DNA of 7,002 nucleotides from Blastocatellia bacterium. Its GTDB lineage: Bacteria > Acidobacteriota > Blastocatellia > Pyrinomonadales > Pyrinomonadaceae. Below, one piece after another: positions 4,876 through 7,002 of this stretch (positions are counted from its first letter, which is position 1; every line of letters begins with the position of its first letter). The notes beneath the pieces are model-generated. The model saw nothing but the letters and a program-made list of their open reading frames with translations. It was not told the origin of the DNA and searched no databases. The stretch covers positions 1-7,002 of the forward strand of contig PSRF01000432.1 in assembly GCA_003175865.1 (NCBI GenBank), written 5' to 3'. A program made the position numbers and the translations under genes.

Positions 4876-6255
4876 ATGACAACACGATTGAACCGGGAGA
4901 GCCTCTTTTCGTTCGCCCAAGCCCACCGAAATGAATTTGAGGATCTTCTTCGCCGGTTTGTGGAGACCCCGACTGTCTCCGTTGATCCCAATCACGCCGA
5001 AGACATCCGCAAAGGAGTCGACTTAACCGTCCAAACAATCGAGAAGTTCGGTGGCAAAGCCAATGTTTACAAGGCCGACAAGGGGAACCCAATTGTTCAG
5101 GCTGTTTTCGGTGACGACAAGAACCTGCCTACAGTAACCGTTTACAACCACATGGACGTGCAACCAGCGTCAAAAGAAACGGAGCCCTGGGACACAGAAC
5201 CGTTCGTGTTTACGAAGAAAGGCGACACGTACTATGGCCGCGGAACCACCGATGACAAAGGGCCCGCGCTTACTGCGTTGTATGGTGCTCGTGCGGCTCT
5301 CGAAGCGAACGTCCCGGTCAACATTCGCTTTCTTTGGGAGTTTGAAGAAGAGATTGGGTCGCCTAACTTTGAGAAGATTATCGCCAGGAATGTTGCCGAC
5401 CTGCGCACTGATTCTGTTGTTGTGTCTGACACGGTGTGGGTGTCTCGTAATCGTCCCGCCAGCTCAGCAGGTTTGCGAGGCTTACTTGGGTTCATCCTGA
5501 CGTTAGAAACGGCAACAGTTGATACGCATTCCGGTGAAACTGGAGGTGTTTCACGGAATCCCATTACTGAGTTGATGCAACTGGTGTGTGACCTATACGA
5601 CGTGCGCACTGGAAAAGTAAAAATCAAAGGGTTTTATGACGATGTGATTCCGCCCTCAAAGAAAGAGCTCGAAGATTGGAAAAATAGCGGGTTCACGGTT
5701 AGTGCTTTCAAGAAGGCTCACCACCTCAAGAAGATGCGCACACAAGACCCGATGGAAGTCATGAAGCGTATCTGGGGTATCCCGACCCTGGAGATTCATG
5801 GAATCGCGGGTGGTTACCAGGGTCCGGGTTTGAAATCGATCGTGCCGCCGCGAGCAGAGGTGAAGGCTTCATGTCGCCTCGTACCTGTTCAGGATCCCAT
5901 CAAAATCAAAAAGTTAATTACCCGCGCAGTGAAGGAACGCAATCGCGATGTAAAGATTCAGTTTGAGTCGTGTGCGCCAGCGTTTCGTACGGTGGTGGAG
6001 GGACCACTGCCCGAGGCACTAAAACGCTCGATCAAATTTGCGTTTGGACGGGAAGCAGTGTTTGTGCGTGATGGTGGCACGATTGGAGCGATGACGAGCA
6101 TTGAAAAGATTTTGAAGTGTCCTGTGCTGTTTCTTGGACTGTCGCTGCCGGAGCATGGATATCACGCACCGAACGAGAATTATGATTGGCAGCAAGCGTC
6201 AGGTGGGATGGTGGCGTTTGCAAAGTACTTTGAAGAGATTGCGAATTTGAAATAG
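4876..6255 (+). CDS. M20 family metallodipeptidase (carnosinase/CNDP-like)
   Basis: This 459-residue cytosolic di-zinc (or manganese) peptidase probably splits dipeptides. The length matches bacterial M20 dipeptidases and the CNDP group. The metal and catalytic residues are all present in the expected order: His92 in YNHMDVQPA (with Asp94 just after it), the bridging Asp126 in GRGTTDDKGP, the catalytic Glu158 and metal ligand Glu159 in EFEEEIGS, Asp185 in VVVSDTVW, and the last ligand His430 in EHGYHAPNE. The lid/dimerisation domain spans about 195-355. It begins with the ETATVDTHSGETGG block, whose His218 in the family reaches into the partner subunit's active site. It also contains SCRLVPVQDP (332-341), with Arg334 matching the substrate-carboxylate arginine of CNDP2. 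No signal peptide is seen. The start is supported by GGAGGA six bases upstream. The gene is alone on its strand here, and its TAG lies 15 bases from the TAG of the convergent acetyltransferase gene. Function is secure at family level; the exact dipeptide substrate is unknown. Confidence 0.94.
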   Translation: MTTRLNRESLFSFAQAHRNEFEDLLRRFVETPTVSVDPNHAEDIRKGVDLTVQTIEKFGGKANVYKADKGNPIVQAVFGDDKNLPTVTVYNHMDVQPASKETEPWDTEPFVFTKKGDTYYGRGTTDDKGPALTALYGARAALEANVPVNIRFLWEFEEEIGSPNFEKIIARNVADLRTDSVVVSDTVWVSRNRPASSAGLRGLLGFILTLETATVDTHSGETGGVSRNPITELMQLVCDLYDVRTGKVKIKGFYDDVIPPSKKELEDWKNSGFTVSAFKKAHHLKKMRTQDPMEVMKRIWGIPTLEIHGIAGGYQGPGLKSIVPPRAEVKASCRLVPVQDPIKIKKLITRAVKERNRDVKIQFESCAPAFRTVVEGPLPEALKRSIKFAFGREAVFVRDGGTIGAMTSIEKILKCPVLFLGLSLPEHGYHAPNENYDWQQASGGMVAFAKYFEEIANLK

Positions 6256-6273
6256 TCAGCTGTCTATTGACTA
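6253..6273. repeat. Small inverted repeat joining two convergent stop codons
   Basis: TAGTCA (6253-6258) and TGACTA (6268-6273) are a perfect 6-base inverted repeat with a 9-base loop. Each arm contains the TAG stop of one of the two convergent genes, so the arm is also the end of each reading frame. The stem is short and AT-rich with no T-tract, so it is a weak terminator at best, and the two transcripts probably overlap at their 3' ends. Confidence 0.5.
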
Positions 6274-6741
6274 GATGACCATTGCGAGGCGTTCTTCGTT
6301 GAGAGGGACGAAACCGAGCTTTTCGTAAAAGTGTCGCGCTTCCGGATTATCGAGATGAACTGCGACATCAATGCGTGTGACTGATTCTTTTCGCAATTGC
6401 TCCTTTAACTTCTCCAGCATTGTTGTACCAATTCCCAGGCCACGTCTGTCTATCTGTACTGAGACGTCATCGAGTTTAGCAACGACTGATCCCATTGACG
6501 TCGAGATCGCATAACAGACAACGCAACTTCCTGCGAGTCCTTTTTCGTCGTAAGCCAACCAGATAAACCCGAGTTCCGGATGCTCCAGGAAAAGGTCCAG
6601 AGCATCGTTGAGTCCTCTCACACCGCGATCGCCATAAGCCGAACTGCTGGCGAGATAATGTTCGTCTTGGCCGAGAAAAACCCGCAGCATTTGAAATGCT
6701 TCAGGAACATCAGCAGCCTTCATTTTGCGACAGGTGATCAC
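6271..6741 (-). CDS. GNAT family N-acetyltransferase
   Basis: The protein has 156 residues from the start chosen here, typical of a single-domain GNAT enzyme that moves acetyl from acetyl-CoA to an amine. The first strand is VITCRKMKAADVPEAFQML (1-19, Val1 read as Met), the usual GNAT N-terminus. The acetyl-CoA pyrophosphate loop is clear in LDDVSVQIDRRGLGIGTTMLEKL (90-112), with RGLGIG (100-105) fitting R/Q-x-x-G-x-G/A. The late motif NPEARHFYEKLGFVPL (132-147) holds the tyrosine (Tyr139) that often acts as general acid. The substrate cannot be told. The start is uncertain: GTG 6741 restores a full first strand, ATG 6723 would remove part of it, and a TTG at 6870 adds 43 unconvincing residues. 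None has a clear Shine-Dalgarno, and the frame has no stop back to the right window edge. It is convergent with the M20 peptidase, 15 bases away. Confidence 0.87.
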   Translation of the reverse strand: MITCRKMKAADVPEAFQMLRVFLGQDEHYLASSSAYGDRGVRGLNDALDLFLEHPELGFIWLAYDEKGLAGSCVVCYAISTSMGSVVAKLDDVSVQIDRRGLGIGTTMLEKLKEQLRKESVTRIDVAVHLDNPEARHFYEKLGFVPLNEERLAMVI

Positions 6742-7002
6742 GTGGATTCGTTTTCCGACAAAGTGAACTTCGAGCCAATGATGCCACAGTCGGTTTGAAT
6801 TCACGAAACGATTAATGGAAGAAAGCCTGGTGCGACGATCCGCCAGACTTGTAAGAAAGACAGCGGCCAAGACTCGCCTACATTCGCCAAGGCAGTAAGG
6901 AAGGGCAACTGGCAGTGAGCGTGACGCGGCCGAGCCGCCGAAATTGCTTATGCTGAGCGGAGTTACTGCGTTACGATCGTTCCCATTGTTACGACTTCGA
7001 AG
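6742..7002. other. Region upstream of the acetyltransferase, no gene supported
   Basis: The last 261 bases show no gene I can identify. On the minus strand the acetyltransferase frame continues without a stop to the edge (about 87 more codons), but the translation shows no recognisable domain and only TTG/GTG-type starts. On the plus strand another frame is open from 6899 to the edge (34 codons) without an ATG that has a ribosome site. A promoter for the acetyltransferase should lie here, but I found no convincing -35/-10 pair. A noncoding repeat or a decayed segment is possible. Confidence 0.4.

Noticed and set aside
4712..5092. A 126-codon minus-strand frame antisense to the start of the M20 gene.
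   Set aside because: It overlaps the secure M20 N-terminus, and its Arg/Cys-rich composition is typical of an antisense shadow.
5232..5627. A 131-codon minus-strand frame inside the M20 gene.
   Set aside because: It is antisense to residues carrying the M20 catalytic motifs, with no domain or ribosome site.
6742..6870. The extended acetyltransferase start at TTG 6870.
   Set aside because: The extra 43 residues have no GNAT feature, TTG is a rare start, and no Shine-Dalgarno precedes it.
1..7002. A CRISPR array, prophage, insertion sequence, toxin-antitoxin pair, tRNA/rRNA or defence island.
   Set aside because: I saw no regularly spaced repeats, transposase or integrase motifs, small paired genes, or cloverleaf/rRNA-like segments. 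All six recognised genes are ordinary enzyme families.

Overview
The window reads as ordinary bacterial chromosome of roughly even base composition. It most resembles the phylum Acidobacteriota, possibly class Blastocatellia. The basis for that is a large exported S41 protease with a long C-terminal tail, a PIG3-type quinone oxidoreductase, and a short 'cgcggag...cgcagagac' repeat at the left edge of a kind seen between genes in that group. This placement is inference from style: there is no rRNA or other marker gene in the window.

Layout, left to right: a histidine-phosphatase-like protein (+, 49-633); a lipid/diacylglycerol-kinase-family protein (-, 702-1658); a PIG3/zeta-crystallin NAD(P)H quinone oxidoreductase (+, 1769-2761); a C-terminal processing protease of family S41 (-, 2863-4572); an M20-family metallodipeptidase (+, 4876-6255); and a GNAT acetyltransferase (-, 6271 to about 6741). 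The last ~260 bases hold no gene I can support.

The six genes alternate strand strictly (+ - + - + -), so every junction is convergent or divergent and none of them shares an operon in this window. The three convergent junctions differ. 633/702 holds a GC-rich hairpin, 2761/2863 is filled by a ~90-base near-palindrome, and 6255/6271 is only 15 bases long. The two divergent junctions (1658/1769 and 4572/4876) must carry the promoters. The two genes flanking 4573-4875 each have a strong Shine-Dalgarno sequence. The quinone oxidoreductase has none, but has a -10-like box just before its ATG, which suggests a leaderless or near-leaderless transcript.

The genes look like unrelated housekeeping functions: peptide turnover, redox detoxification, lipid phosphorylation, acetyl transfer and a phosphatase fold. 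I see no phage, insertion sequence, CRISPR, toxin-antitoxin or defence signature, and no evidence of a new multi-gene system. The observations most worth a second look are the long foldback at 2764-2853, which looks like two inverted REP-like units doubling as a two-way terminator; the arginine where the phosphatase fold normally has its second catalytic histidine; and the altered DGE and GTGND motifs in the lipid-kinase-like protein.
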